64,000 nt of DNA, from contig NC_007643.1 of NCBI RefSeq assembly GCF_000013085.1, positions 62,001 through 126,000 on the forward strand. Reading direction: 5' to 3'. Both the position numbers and the translations under genes were made by a program. Shown here piece after piece: positions 26,701 to 33,040 of the stretch. Under the pieces are notes generated by a model. The model had not been told where the DNA came from and made no database searches. It worked only from the letters and a program-made list of their open reading frames with translations. Origin of the DNA: Rhodospirillum rubrum ATCC 11170. GTDB lineage: Bacteria; Pseudomonadota; Alphaproteobacteria; Rhodospirillales; Rhodospirillaceae. Every line of letters begins with the position of its first letter. Position 1 is the first letter of the stretch.

Positions 26701-26994
26701 GGGCCCGCGGCGGCGCGTCCCGCCGGCGAAGCGGCTTCGGCCGGGGATCCCGCCCAGGAGCGCAAGGCCAGACCCCACACGGCGGGCGATCGTCCGCCCC
26801 GGGACGGCGAGGGACGCGACAAGGCGTCGCGCGAGCCCCGTCGCGGATCGGGCAAGGGGGGCGGCTACAAAGGCGATGGCAAGGGGGGCGGTGGCGCCTC
26901 GACCACCGCTTACAGCAGCGGTCCGCGACCGGCGCGCTCGGAGATCAACCCCGATAGTCCCTTTGCCAAGCTAAGGGAACTGATGGGTCGATGA
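23794..26994 (+). CDS. Suv3-like superfamily 2 helicase with long disordered tail
   Basis: A protein of about 1066 residues. The N-terminal 450 residues are an SF2 helicase of the mitochondrial Suv3/alphaproteobacterial type, with Walker A GPTNTGKTH, the DEIQ box, the LGAETM region and the C-terminal helicase motifs ATDAIGMGLNM and QIAGRAGR. Such enzymes unwind RNA in RNA decay. Residues from about 770 on are Ala/Pro/Gly-rich and low complexity, with a 9-residue tandem repeat, a His/Gly stretch and a basic Gly-rich end, probably RNA-binding. The start is either GTG at 23785 or ATG at 23794; GGAGGG lies 10 nt before the ATG. The stop overlaps the next gene by 4 bp. Confidence 0.9.
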   Translation: MTDPGTPTRITAVLGPTNTGKTHLAMERMLGHASGMIGFPLRLLARENYDKAVRRVGASRVALVTGEEKILPPRPSYFICTVESMPIDRRVDFLAIDEIQLCGDPERGHLFTERLLNARGREETMFLGAETMAPLIRKLVPGCQFDTRPRFSQLTYNGHRKLTRLPPRSAVVAFSADDVYAIAELVRRQRGGAAVVMGALSPRTRNAQVALYQSGEVDYLVATDAIGMGLNMDVDHVAFAALSKFDGQGQRGLSAQEVAQIAGRAGRHMNDGTFGVTGDAGPIAEDTVARVETHAFAPLRQIFWRNPRLDFRSVEALLKSLGAAPPDEGLMRPRRAEDQQALEILAQDPEIAQAAVGPQKVGLLWDVCRIPDFRKLRAETHVRLLGQIFRHLTAGNRRLPDDFVAGHAKRMDRNDGDIHALVDRIAGIRVWTYVSHQGDWLGDPGYWQEATRAIEDRLSDALHEKLTQRFVDRRTATLMRRLGERAMLDADVAATDGRVNVEGHDVGRLEGLTFHAEATGGREGDKAVLNAAQKALRREIGERVQRLAADDDPVFSLDPAGQLLWRGAPVARLEKGPEVLRPLVTLPAESLLDAAQAEAVKTRLEAWVKHHLGTRLKPLFALDLAPLKGAARGLAFQLAENLGTLSRSAANEHVDGQVRALSEADRKALARAGVRLGVECLFMPDLLKPDPQRLLAVLWRIDAGRHGGDVPADGRVSFPVDKRVPHAFYHAIGYRVVGDTAVRVDMIERFAADVRRLVRDALPAKGKPADVSATPAEAAPETAADSAGAGGDAATPTPVVDATTPTSVVDATTPTSVVDAAPETPGNAPIDTPAVAVAAVEGPSTEASAEPTEAPEAAAEAAPEAAVEADRAGEGGEEATAAAGPTGRPAKPEPPQAREGEVHLPPDMLPPLGIGAEEGVGVLTALGYGVRLEAGALFLRPRRRKVSHGHGHAHGAGQAPGRSQGGRGRGPAAARPAGEAASAGDPAQERKARPHTAGDRPPRDGEGRDKASREPRRGSGKGGGYKGDGKGGGGASTTAYSSGPRPARSEINPDSPFAKLRELMGR
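26168..26248 (+). repeat. 27-bp tandem repeat inside the helicase gene, three copies
   Basis: Copies start at 26168, 26195 and 26222. Copies two and three are identical, and copy one differs at a few bases. The period is a multiple of three, so the repeat adds the 9-residue unit VVDATTPTS in the disordered linker without shifting the frame. Copy number is likely to vary between strains. Confidence 0.9.
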
Positions 26995-27425
26995 GCAAGG
27001 CCGGCATCGGAGCCGGAGACGGGGCGGGCGGGCTATCGCCAGGGATCGATAGCCCGCTTTCGCAGCGGATCGATAAGTGGCTGTGGTACGCCCGCTTCTG
27101 CAAAACGCGCGGTCTGGCCCAAACCCTATGCGCCGCCGGCCATGTGAAGCGCGAGGGGGAGTCGCTGGTCAAGGCGGCCACCCTGGTGCGGCCGGGGGAC
27201 CGCCTGACCCTGGTCCTTGGCCCGCTGCGCCGAACGGTGGTGGTGCGCGCGGCCGGGGCGCGGCGGGGGCCGGCCCCCGAAGCCAGAACCCTTTATGACG
27301 AGCCCGAGCCCGCCGAACGTCTGGGCGATCCGACGATGGAAGGGCTGTCGCGACCAAGCGGCGGCGGGCGGCCGACCAAAAAGGATCGCCGCGCCCTTGA
27401 TCGCTGGCGGGCCGAGGACGAGTAG
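26991..27425 (+). CDS. S4-domain RNA-binding protein, Hsp15-like
   Basis: A 144-residue protein with an S4 RNA-binding domain starting at residue 26 (QRIDKWLWYARFCKTRGLAQTLCAAGHV), as in the Hsp15/HslR family that binds stalled 50S subunits carrying nascent chains. The C-terminal 40 residues are basic (GGGRPTKKDRRALDRWRAEDE). The N-terminal 25 residues are Gly-rich and not part of the domain. The ATG overlaps the helicase stop, so the two are translated together. The pairing helicase-S4-FdxA-CarD is common in alphaproteobacteria. A strong hairpin lies inside the N-terminal coding part. Confidence 0.88.
   Translation: MSKAGIGAGDGAGGLSPGIDSPLSQRIDKWLWYARFCKTRGLAQTLCAAGHVKREGESLVKAATLVRPGDRLTLVLGPLRRTVVVRAAGARRGPAPEARTLYDEPEPAERLGDPTMEGLSRPSGGGRPTKKDRRALDRWRAEDE
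27028..27057 (+). other. Hairpin within the start of the S4 gene
   Basis: GCGGGCTATCG (27028-27038) and its exact reverse complement (27047-27057) form an 11-bp stem with an 8-nt loop, followed by TTT. It lies about 35 nt into the reading frame and just before the S4 domain begins. It could damp transcription or translation between the helicase and S4 genes. Confidence 0.7.
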
Positions 27426-27465
27426 GCCGCTTTTCGGGCTTGATGCCGGGCGGCGCGGAGCCCAG

Positions 27466-27560
27466 CTAAGGCAAACCCCAAGCGATCTGAACCAGGGCGC
27501 GGCGACGATGTGCTTCACCATCAGGACTCCGGCCCGGACCGGACCTGCGGCCCGGGGCTT
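27466..27560 (+). repeat. Dispersed intergenic repeat R1, copy b (degenerate)
   Basis: This copy has the left block GGCAAACCCCAAG (27470-27482), a shared middle AACCAG, and the 21-nt core at 27503-27523, which differs from the core of copy a at 5408-5428 at a few positions. Its right end is GC-rich and ends in a T-run (27560-27564), so here the element may act as a terminator for the S4 gene. The hairpin is less regular than in the other copies. Confidence 0.75.
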
Positions 27561-27580
27561 TTTTCCAAAGCGGAGTGGGT

Positions 27581-28036
27581 ATGTTCGATAAGTTGCGTTC
27601 CCTTTTGTCGACCGACGAGGCGGGCCAGCGGGCCACGACTCCGCAGACCCTTCAGCGGGCCCTGGCCTTTTTGCTGGTCGAGACCGGATACGCCGATGGC
27701 GTGTTCGATGCCGACGAACGGGCGCGGGCGCGGAGCCTGCTGGCCGGTCGCTTCGGCCTTGACGACGCGGTGGCCGAGGCCCTGATCGACGAGGGCGTGG
27801 CGATGCATCAGGAGGCGGTCGACTGGTATGGATCCTCGCGCGCCCTGAAAGACGGCTTCGATTACGACGAGCGGATCGAGGTGATCGAGATGCTGTGGGA
27901 GGTCGCCTATGTCGACGGCGTGCTTGATCACCTGGAAGCCAATCTGATGCGCCGGGTCGCCGGTCTGCTCTATGTCGACGATGTGGACAGCGGCGCCGCC
28001 CGTAAACGCGTGCTGGCGAAGCTTGGTCGGGAATGA
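27581..28036 (+). CDS. TerB-like (tellurite resistance B family) protein
   Basis: A 151-residue soluble, helical protein with the TerB/DjlA-like pattern. Two acidic helix-loop repeats are visible: ALAFLLVETGYADGVFDADERARA and IEMLWEVAYVDGVLDHLEANLMRRVAGLL, each with the characteristic D-G-x-x-D metal-binding turn. TerB-like domains bind divalent metal. In alphaproteobacteria single-domain forms are common and do not by themselves mean tellurite resistance. The ATG at 27581 has GGAG 6 nt upstream. It lies between the S4 gene and fdxA. Confidence 0.85.
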   Translation: MFDKLRSLLSTDEAGQRATTPQTLQRALAFLLVETGYADGVFDADERARARSLLAGRFGLDDAVAEALIDEGVAMHQEAVDWYGSSRALKDGFDYDERIEVIEMLWEVAYVDGVLDHLEANLMRRVAGLLYVDDVDSGAARKRVLAKLGRE

Positions 28037-28213
28037 TATGACCCCAGATCGCTGGTTCCGCTGACCCCGGTCCGGCTCGGGACGCGCCCGGGACGCCGCC
28101 GGAAAGCCGCCTTTCGCGTTTTCCGCGCGCTCCCATTTTGATAGACCCACGACCGCCGGTCCTGGAAAGGGCGTCGGTCCTGCCATGCATGGCAAAAGAC
28201 GGAGCCTGAAGTC

Positions 28214-28552
28214 ATGCCCTACGTCGTCACCGAGAACTGCATCAAGTGTAAGTATCAGGATTGCGTGGAAGTCTGTCCGGTGGACTGCTTCTACGAAGGG
28301 GAGAATTTCCTGGTCATCAATCCCGATGAGTGCATTGACTGCGGCGTCTGCGAACCGGAATGCCCTGCCGAGGCGATTTTCCCCGATTCGGAAGCTATTG
28401 CGGGAAAATGGCTTGAAATTAATCGCAAATTTGCCGATCTCTGGCCCAATATCACCCGTAAGGGCCCGGCTTTGGCCGATGCCGATGACTGGAAGGACAA
28501 GCCCGACAAGACCGGCTTGCTCAGCGAAAATCCTGGTAAAGGAACGGTTTGA
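28214..28552 (+). CDS. fdxA: 7Fe ferredoxin FdxA
   Basis: A 112-residue ferredoxin of the Azotobacter FdI type. The first cluster motif, [14 protein letters not shown], has the spacing for a [3Fe-4S] cluster, and [12 protein letters not shown] binds the [4Fe-4S] cluster. The remaining 55 residues form the usual C-terminal extension. It is a cytosolic low-potential electron carrier. The ATG at 28214 has GGAG 9 nt upstream. A strong GC hairpin follows 20 bp after the stop. Confidence 0.96.
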   Translation: MPYVVTENCIKCKYQDCVEVCPVDCFYEGENFLVINPDECIDCGVCEPECPAEAIFPDSEAIAGKWLEINRKFADLWPNITRKGPALADADDWKDKPDKTGLLSENPGKGTV

Positions 28553-29209
28553 GCAACGCCCTTCCAGTCTTGGTCGGCGCCGCTTGACGGCGCCGACGGC
28601 GGACTTGGTTACTTTGATCTGTCACTTTTGACCAAACTGTGATATCAATCTCGAGTCCGTCGCACAGTAGCGTGACGGATTTCTTTTGCGTCGCAGGCTG
28701 TGGCGCGCGCGTCTGGCAGGTCCGGGCGCTCAAGCCGACCGTCGAAGCCGCCAAAGGACGGATCGACCTTGCGGCGGAATGGGACAATCACCTCGTGTCA
28801 TGGGCGCCGGTCGTCCATGGACCGCTCTGCGTCGTTCGCGATGGGAACGCCCCCGATCCTTGGGGGGGCGACTTGATCGGGGTGCGGGGGAGGAGGAGTT
28901 GTTTCTTCCGGTGACGCTGATCCTGAGGGTTGTAGGTTAGAGCATAAAGTTTGTGTGGACCAGAGTATAAAGCGTCTTTTCGGGCGGAATTCTGGGGACA
29001 GTGCTTGGGCCGGAGATCAGGCGATCCGGTTTTGAGTCTGTGGGGGCAAGGCAGCGCGGAACGTGGAAGGGTTTCCCTTTATTTCCGGATAATGGCGCTC
29101 GGGCGTTGTTGAAACGCCGGGGAAGTGTATCGGGGCGCTCGGAAATGCGGCAGCGGGCAGTCGGAATGATCGTAGTCGCCGGGTTCAAGAACGGAGAGAA
29201 GTAACAGAT
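28553..29209. other. Long intergenic region upstream of carD
   Basis: These 657 bases hold no gene I can support. Just after fdxA a perfect 10-bp stem (28573-28582 with 28588-28597, loop CTTGA) may end fdxA transcription, although no T-run follows. From about 28930 to 29200 the sequence is less GC-rich and contains AGCATAAAG and AGTATAAAG as near-repeats 27 bp apart (28943 and 28970), possible -10 elements. The last 40 bases (29168-29198) are repeated imperfectly after carD. A long leader or an unannotated small RNA for carD is possible. A 91-codon frame at 28639-28914 looks non-coding. Confidence 0.5.
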
Positions 29210-29707
29210 ATGTCCAACCAGCTACAGTATGAAACCGGCGATTTTGTTGTTTATCCCACCCATGGCGTGGGTCAGGTCCTGGACATCGAGAAACAGGTTA
29301 TCGGCGGTTACGACCTGGAACTTCTGGTTATCGGCTTCGAGCGCGAACGCATGAAATTGCGGATCCCCATGCCCAAGGTGCGCGAATCGGGTCTGCGCCG
29401 CCTGTCGACCAAGAAAGTCATGGAATCGGCCCTGGTGACCCTGCGCGGCAAGGCCCGCGTCAAGCGCACCATGTGGAGCCGCCGCGCCCAGGAATACGAA
29501 GCCAAGATCAATTCCGGCGATCCGGTTTCCATCGCCGAAGTGGTGCGCGATCTTCACCGCAACGCCACCCAGCCCGAGCAGTCCTATTCCGAACGTCAGA
29601 TCTATGAACTGGCGCTGGAGCGTCTGACCTGCGAACTGGCCGCGATCGAGGATATCGACGCCTCGACCGCCACCCAGAAGGTCGAAAAGCTGCTAAGCGC
29701 CGCCTGA
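29210..29707 (+). CDS. carD: CarD-family transcription regulator
   Basis: A 165-residue protein. The N-terminal RNA-polymerase-interacting domain starts with GDFVVYPTHGVGQV, and the C-terminal helical DNA-binding domain includes SIAEVVRDLHRN and SYSERQIYELALERLTCELAAI. CarD binds the RNA polymerase beta subunit and stabilises open complexes, and it is often essential for rRNA and stress control. The ATG at 29210 follows GGAGAG by 11 nt. It has its own long upstream region and a terminator hairpin just downstream. Confidence 0.96.
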   Translation: MSNQLQYETGDFVVYPTHGVGQVLDIEKQVIGGYDLELLVIGFERERMKLRIPMPKVRESGLRRLSTKKVMESALVTLRGKARVKRTMWSRRAQEYEAKINSGDPVSIAEVVRDLHRNATQPEQSYSERQIYELALERLTCELAAIEDIDASTATQKVEKLLSAA

Positions 29708-29739
29708 TCGACGGTCGCCTTGATCGTTGTCGCCGGTTT

Positions 29740-29777
29740 CAACGGAGGTCGTCGTTTCAGAGGGCCTCCGTTGTCTT
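29740..29777 (+). terminator. Hairpin terminator candidate after carD
   Basis: CAACGGAGG (29740-29748) pairs perfectly with CCTCCGTTG (29765-29773) around a 16-nt loop, followed by TCTT. It lies 33 bp after the carD stop. The right arm and the 20 bases after it reappear at 31131-31163 in front of the second chemoreceptor-like gene, marking a duplication boundary. Confidence 0.6.
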
Positions 29778-29791
29778 ATGGAGCGAGGCGA

Positions 29792-30880
29792 TCAGGCTTC
29801 CGGCTGCTGGAGGACGCAGCCGTACCAGCCCAACCCCTTGTAGGTTTCATAGCCTGGCGTGCGGTGGAAGCCGACCAGGGCGCCATCGCCCTGTCGGTAA
29901 TGCCCCGCGGCCCGGCCCTCGGTTTTCAGGGCGAAGCGCTCGCTAAGCAGGCCTTTACCATCGGAGGCGGCGATGACGCGCATGTCGGCGTCGAGCAACA
30001 GGGCGCGCGAACGCGCCGCTTCGCCTTCGGTGAAGCGCACGCCCTCGACGATGGCGCGGGCCTGCGGGCCCCAGTCGAAATGGATGCCGAGCACGCCCAA
30101 TATCCGGCCATCGCCCCGTCCCCTTTCGCGGATGGCGGCGCCATAGGTGGCGACCGGCTGGCCGTCGAGCGCCCGATTGGGGGCGATATCGGCAAGGCTG
30201 TAGTCGTCGCCGCTTGCGCTGGCCATGGCGTCCTGGAACCAGCGCTCGCCGGCCACGCTTTGCCCCTCGGTCCGGTAGCGTTCGGGCCGGCCGCCGGCGA
30301 CCACCCGCCCCTCGGCATCACAGATCCACAAATCGAGATAGACGGTATAGGCGGCGAGGATGACGGCCAGCCGTTGGCTGGCGAAAGCCCGGGTTTCGGC
30401 TGCGGGCTGCTCTAGGCAGGCGACCACGGCGCTGTCGGTCGCCCACCAGCGCACGTCGCAGGTCCGCTCATAGAGATTGCGGTCGATCAGCTCGACGGCG
30501 TTCAACGCCAGATCGACCAGACGCTGGCCCCGCTGCAGGCGCAGGTCATCGACGATCTCGCGGCCGATGCGGTCGAGCAGGGCGACCTTGGTTGATAACT
30601 CGCTTTCCAGGGCGCTGGCGATCTGCGTCACCTCGTCGGAAACCCCCTTCACCTCATTGGCGACCACGGCGAAGCCCCGGCCCATTTCCCCGGCGCGGGC
30701 GCTTTCGATCAGGGCGTTCAAGGCCAGGATCCTGGTGCGGCCGGTCACGGCGCGAATCTCGGAAATCTTGCCGGCGGTGGCCGATTGAACGTCAGCGGTC
30801 AGGGCGATGATTGTTTCGGGATCGACCCGGTCTCGCGTCGGCGAGGGCGGGGTTCCGCTGGTTTTCACGGGGACGGTCAT
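29792..30880 (-). CDS. Soluble mini-chemoreceptor with C-terminal Cache-like sensor, paralogue 1
   Basis: A 362-residue protein with inverted receptor architecture. Residues 20-110 hold only the hairpin tip of a chemoreceptor signalling domain (ILALNALIESARAGE then GRGFAVVANEVKGVSDEV), the part that contacts CheA/CheW. There is no HAMP domain or membrane segment. Residues 130-362 resemble a Cache/PDC sensor (YLDLWICDAEGRVVAGGRPERY, a WF..A segment, ILGVLGIHFDW, FHRTPGYETYKGLGWYGC). Canonical receptors place the sensor first and have much longer helical bundles. I infer a cytosolic sensor feeding the chemotaxis array or a related switch. No che gene is near. It is nearly the same as the next copy. 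Confidence 0.85.
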   Translation of the reverse strand: MTVPVKTSGTPPSPTRDRVDPETIIALTADVQSATAGKISEIRAVTGRTRILALNALIESARAGEMGRGFAVVANEVKGVSDEVTQIASALESELSTKVALLDRIGREIVDDLRLQRGQRLVDLALNAVELIDRNLYERTCDVRWWATDSAVVACLEQPAAETRAFASQRLAVILAAYTVYLDLWICDAEGRVVAGGRPERYRTEGQSVAGERWFQDAMASASGDDYSLADIAPNRALDGQPVATYGAAIRERGRGDGRILGVLGIHFDWGPQARAIVEGVRFTEGEAARSRALLLDADMRVIAASDGKGLLSERFALKTEGRAAGHYRQGDGALVGFHRTPGYETYKGLGWYGCVLQQPEA

Positions 30881-30881
30881 G

Positions 30882-31033
30882 GCGCTTTCTCTAAGGCTTT
30901 ACAGGGAGTTCGGCGAATGATCTGGAATAAACTAAAATTAGCTTCATCGGGTGGACCCTTCGCAAATATCACGCCGGGCGTGTGAGGGAAGACAATTGTC
31001 ATAAGAAAGCCGCCAAAGGGACCGGGGGAATTC
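30882..31033. repeat. Duplicated non-coding block A, copy 1
   Basis: This stretch, upstream of paralogue 1, aligns over its length with 32891-33040. Strongly shared words are GGCTTTACA, GGCGAATGA, GGGCGTGTGAGGGAAG, CAATTGTC and AAGCCGCCAAAGGGACCGGG. In both places it joins the 5' flank of one receptor gene to the 3' end of another (here a remnant). It is more AT-rich than the genes and probably carries the receptor promoter. Confidence 0.85.
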
Positions 31034-31129
31034 CCGATGGGGTAGCGAACGACGCGACCATGCCAACCAAGCCCACCATGGGTTTCCTAACCCGGCGTGC
31101 GGTGCAAGCCGACGAGACGGCCGTCACCC
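31034..31129 (-). pseudogene. Remnant of a fourth chemoreceptor-like paralogue (3' end only)
   Basis: On the minus strand this translates as GDGRLVGLHRTPG, then a stop codon, then ETHGGLGWHG, RVVRYPIG. It aligns without gaps to the C-terminus of the third paralogue (GDGTLIGFHRTPG-Y-ETYDGLGWYG, CVVQYPIG). A TAG replaces the Tyr codon and the conserved Cys is now Arg. The rest of the gene is missing: the remnant breaks off at the junction with the flank of paralogue 2. Confidence 0.88.
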
Positions 31130-31163
31130 AAGAGGGCCTCCGTTGGCTTATGGGGCGTGGCGA

Positions 31164-32252
31164 TCAGGTTTCCGGGTGCTGGATGACGCAGCCGTACCAG
31201 CCCAATCCCTTGTAGGTTTCATAGCCCGGCGTGCGGTGGAAGCCGACCTGGGTGCCGTCGCTCAGCTGATAATATCCCGAGGCCCGGCCGTCGGTTTTCA
31301 GGACGAAGCGCTCGCTAAGCAGGCCTTTACCATCGGAGGCGGCGATGACGCGCATGGTGGCGTCGAGCAACAGGGCGCGCGAGCGCGCCGCCTCGCCTTC
31401 GGTGAAGCGCACGCCCTCGACGATAGTGCGCGCTTGTGGGGTCCAGTCGAAATGGACGCCCAGAACGCCCAGCAGCCGACCATCGTTGTGGTCCCCCTCG
31501 CGGATGGCGGCGCCATAGGTGGCGACCGGCTGGCCGCCGAGTACCCGATTGACGGCGATATCAGCAAGGCTGTAGTCCTCGCCGTTTTCGCTGGCCATGG
31601 CCTCTTGGAACCAGCGCTCGCCGGCCACGTTTTGCCCCTCGGTCCGGTAGCGTTCGGGCCGGCCGCTGGCGATCACCCGCCCTTCGCCATCACAGATCCA
31701 CAGATCAAGATAGACGGTATAGGCGCCGAGGATGACGGCCAGCCGGCGGGCGGCGAAAGCGCGGGTTTCGGCTCTGGGCAAGGCCAGACAATCGACCACG
31801 GCGTTCTCGGTCGCCCACCAGCGCACGTCGCAGGTTCGCTCAAAAAGATTGCGGTCGATCAGCTCCACGGCGTTCAGCGCCAGATCAATCAGGCGCTGGC
31901 CCCGCTGCAGGCGCAGGTCATCGACGATCTCGCGGCCAATGCGATCAAGCAGGGCGACCTTGTTCGAGAGTTCGTTTTCCAGGGCGCTGGCGATCTGCGT
32001 CACCTCGTCGGAAACCCCCTTGACCTCATTGGCGACCACGGCGAAGCCCCGGCCCATTTCCCCGGCGCGGGCGCTTTCGATCAGGGCGTTTAGCGCCAAG
32101 ATCTTGGTGCGGCTGGTCACGGCGCGAATCTCGGAAATCTTGCCGGCGGTGGCCGATTGCACGTCGGCGATCAAGGCGATGATGGTTTCGGGGGCGACCC
32201 GGTCGCGCGTCGGCGATGAGGGATGACGGCCTTCTTTCGCGGGGACGGTCAT
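31164..32252 (-). CDS. Soluble mini-chemoreceptor with C-terminal Cache-like sensor, paralogue 2
   Basis: A 362-residue protein, the same length as paralogue 1 and nearly identical in the signalling tip (ILALNALIESARAGE, GRGFAVVANEVKGVSDEVTQIA). Differences cluster in the sensor half (for example DSAVVACLEQPAAE becomes ENAVVDCLALPRAE, and GRGDGRILGVLG becomes DHNDGRLLGVLG). This is the pattern expected if the copies now sense different ligands but speak to the same partner. It has no membrane segment. The start MTVPAKEG is preceded by AGAGAG. The 33 bases after its stop match those after paralogue 1. Confidence 0.85.
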   Translation of the reverse strand: MTVPAKEGRHPSSPTRDRVAPETIIALIADVQSATAGKISEIRAVTSRTKILALNALIESARAGEMGRGFAVVANEVKGVSDEVTQIASALENELSNKVALLDRIGREIVDDLRLQRGQRLIDLALNAVELIDRNLFERTCDVRWWATENAVVDCLALPRAETRAFAARRLAVILGAYTVYLDLWICDGEGRVIASGRPERYRTEGQNVAGERWFQEAMASENGEDYSLADIAVNRVLGGQPVATYGAAIREGDHNDGRLLGVLGVHFDWTPQARTIVEGVRFTEGEAARSRALLLDATMRVIAASDGKGLLSERFVLKTDGRASGYYQLSDGTQVGFHRTPGYETYKGLGWYGCVIQHPET

Positions 32253-32681
32253 GGCGCTCTCTCTGAGGCTTTACCGGGGAGTCATGAAAGGCTCGGCAAC
32301 GAACAAAAGGGCTTCCTCGGATCGGATCCCCCGCACCTGGGCTGCCGGGGGGGTGCCGTGTGGGTGACGGAAGGCCATTGTTTTTAGGCACGCGGTTTGA
32401 AACGAAAATCCTGTAGCGAAGAACGCGCTTGATCTTCAAATCGGTAGAGGAAGAGCCTGCCCCTGGCTTTCCTGAGGTTACTTAGAAAAGCCGTTTGAAG
32501 CGGGCGAAAGGCGGCGTCAGGGCGACCCCCTAAGGTATCTGATGCCGAACTCATAATAGCTCAAACTTTGTGATATAAGCACCCTTTAAATTCTAGTCTT
32601 AAGTCTAGGTTTGCGCGCCGTTCCATCCGGGAAGGGGCGATCGCCGCGCTGTCGAGCAGGGTGACCAGGGTGTGCCGAAGA
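32253..32681. other. Intergenic region upstream of paralogue 2
   Basis: No gene is seen. The first 40 bases resemble the 5' flank of paralogue 1 (CTTTAC, GGGAGT). Around 32550-32620 the sequence is clearly AT-rich, with CTAGTCTTAAGTCTAG, an imperfect palindrome, at 32594-32609. The right boundary is where similarity to the nuclease-like gene begins. Confidence 0.45.
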
Positions 32682-32875
32682 ACACCTATTGCGGGTGTTT
32701 CTCAGAGGAGTCGGGCTGTGATCCCTCTCCGCCTGCGGTCCCGACGGTTTGCCATGGCTTGGAACGGACGAGGGCCTGGAGGCGTGGGGGGCGAACCACT
32801 GGTGCTGCGGGGTGGTCAGGGGGGGCGTCTGGCCGGAAATCATCGGGCCGGCAACCGGGGGCGCCGCCCGGGCCC
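32682..32875 (+). pseudogene. Decayed copy of the adjacent nuclease-like gene (5' part)
   Basis: This segment aligns with 34262-34527, the leader and first third of the intact nuclease-like gene. Shared stretches include ACCTATTGCGGGT in the leader, GTGATCCCTCT at the start codon, CTTGGAACGG, GAGGGCCTGGAGG, CTGGTGCTGCGGGG and GGCGCCGCCCGGGCCC. Relative to the intact gene it has an internal deletion in the signal peptide region and a frameshift near 32836, and it ends after about a third of the gene. Confidence 0.85.
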
Positions 32876-32890
32876 ATTTCCCTGCTACGA

Positions 32891-33040
32891 GCGCTTTTCC
32901 TGGGGCTTTACAAGATGTCCGGCGAATGACCTGGAAGAGATAAAAATTGGCCCTAGCGGATGGAGCCGTCGCGAAGATCGCGTTGGGCGTGTGAGGGAAG
33001 GCAATTGTCTTAAAAAAAGCCGCCAAAGGGACCGGGGAAA
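32891..33040. repeat. Duplicated non-coding block A, copy 2
   Basis: This is the counterpart of 30882-31033. It starts inside the remains of a receptor 5' flank (GCGCTTTTC, GGGCTTTACA) and runs directly into the stop codon of paralogue 3. Conservation is best over the last 75 bases, including GGGCGTGTGAGGGAAGGC and AAAGCCGCCAAAGGGACC. The same block in front of two receptor 3' ends shows that the duplication unit includes it. Confidence 0.85.

Noticed and set aside
27581-28036. Tellurite-resistance operon
   Set aside because: Only a single TerB-like gene is present; none of the other ter genes occur.
28639-28914. Possible 91-residue gene between fdxA and carD
   Set aside because: There is no ribosome-binding site, the composition is atypical and no motif is seen; it overlaps a likely regulatory region.
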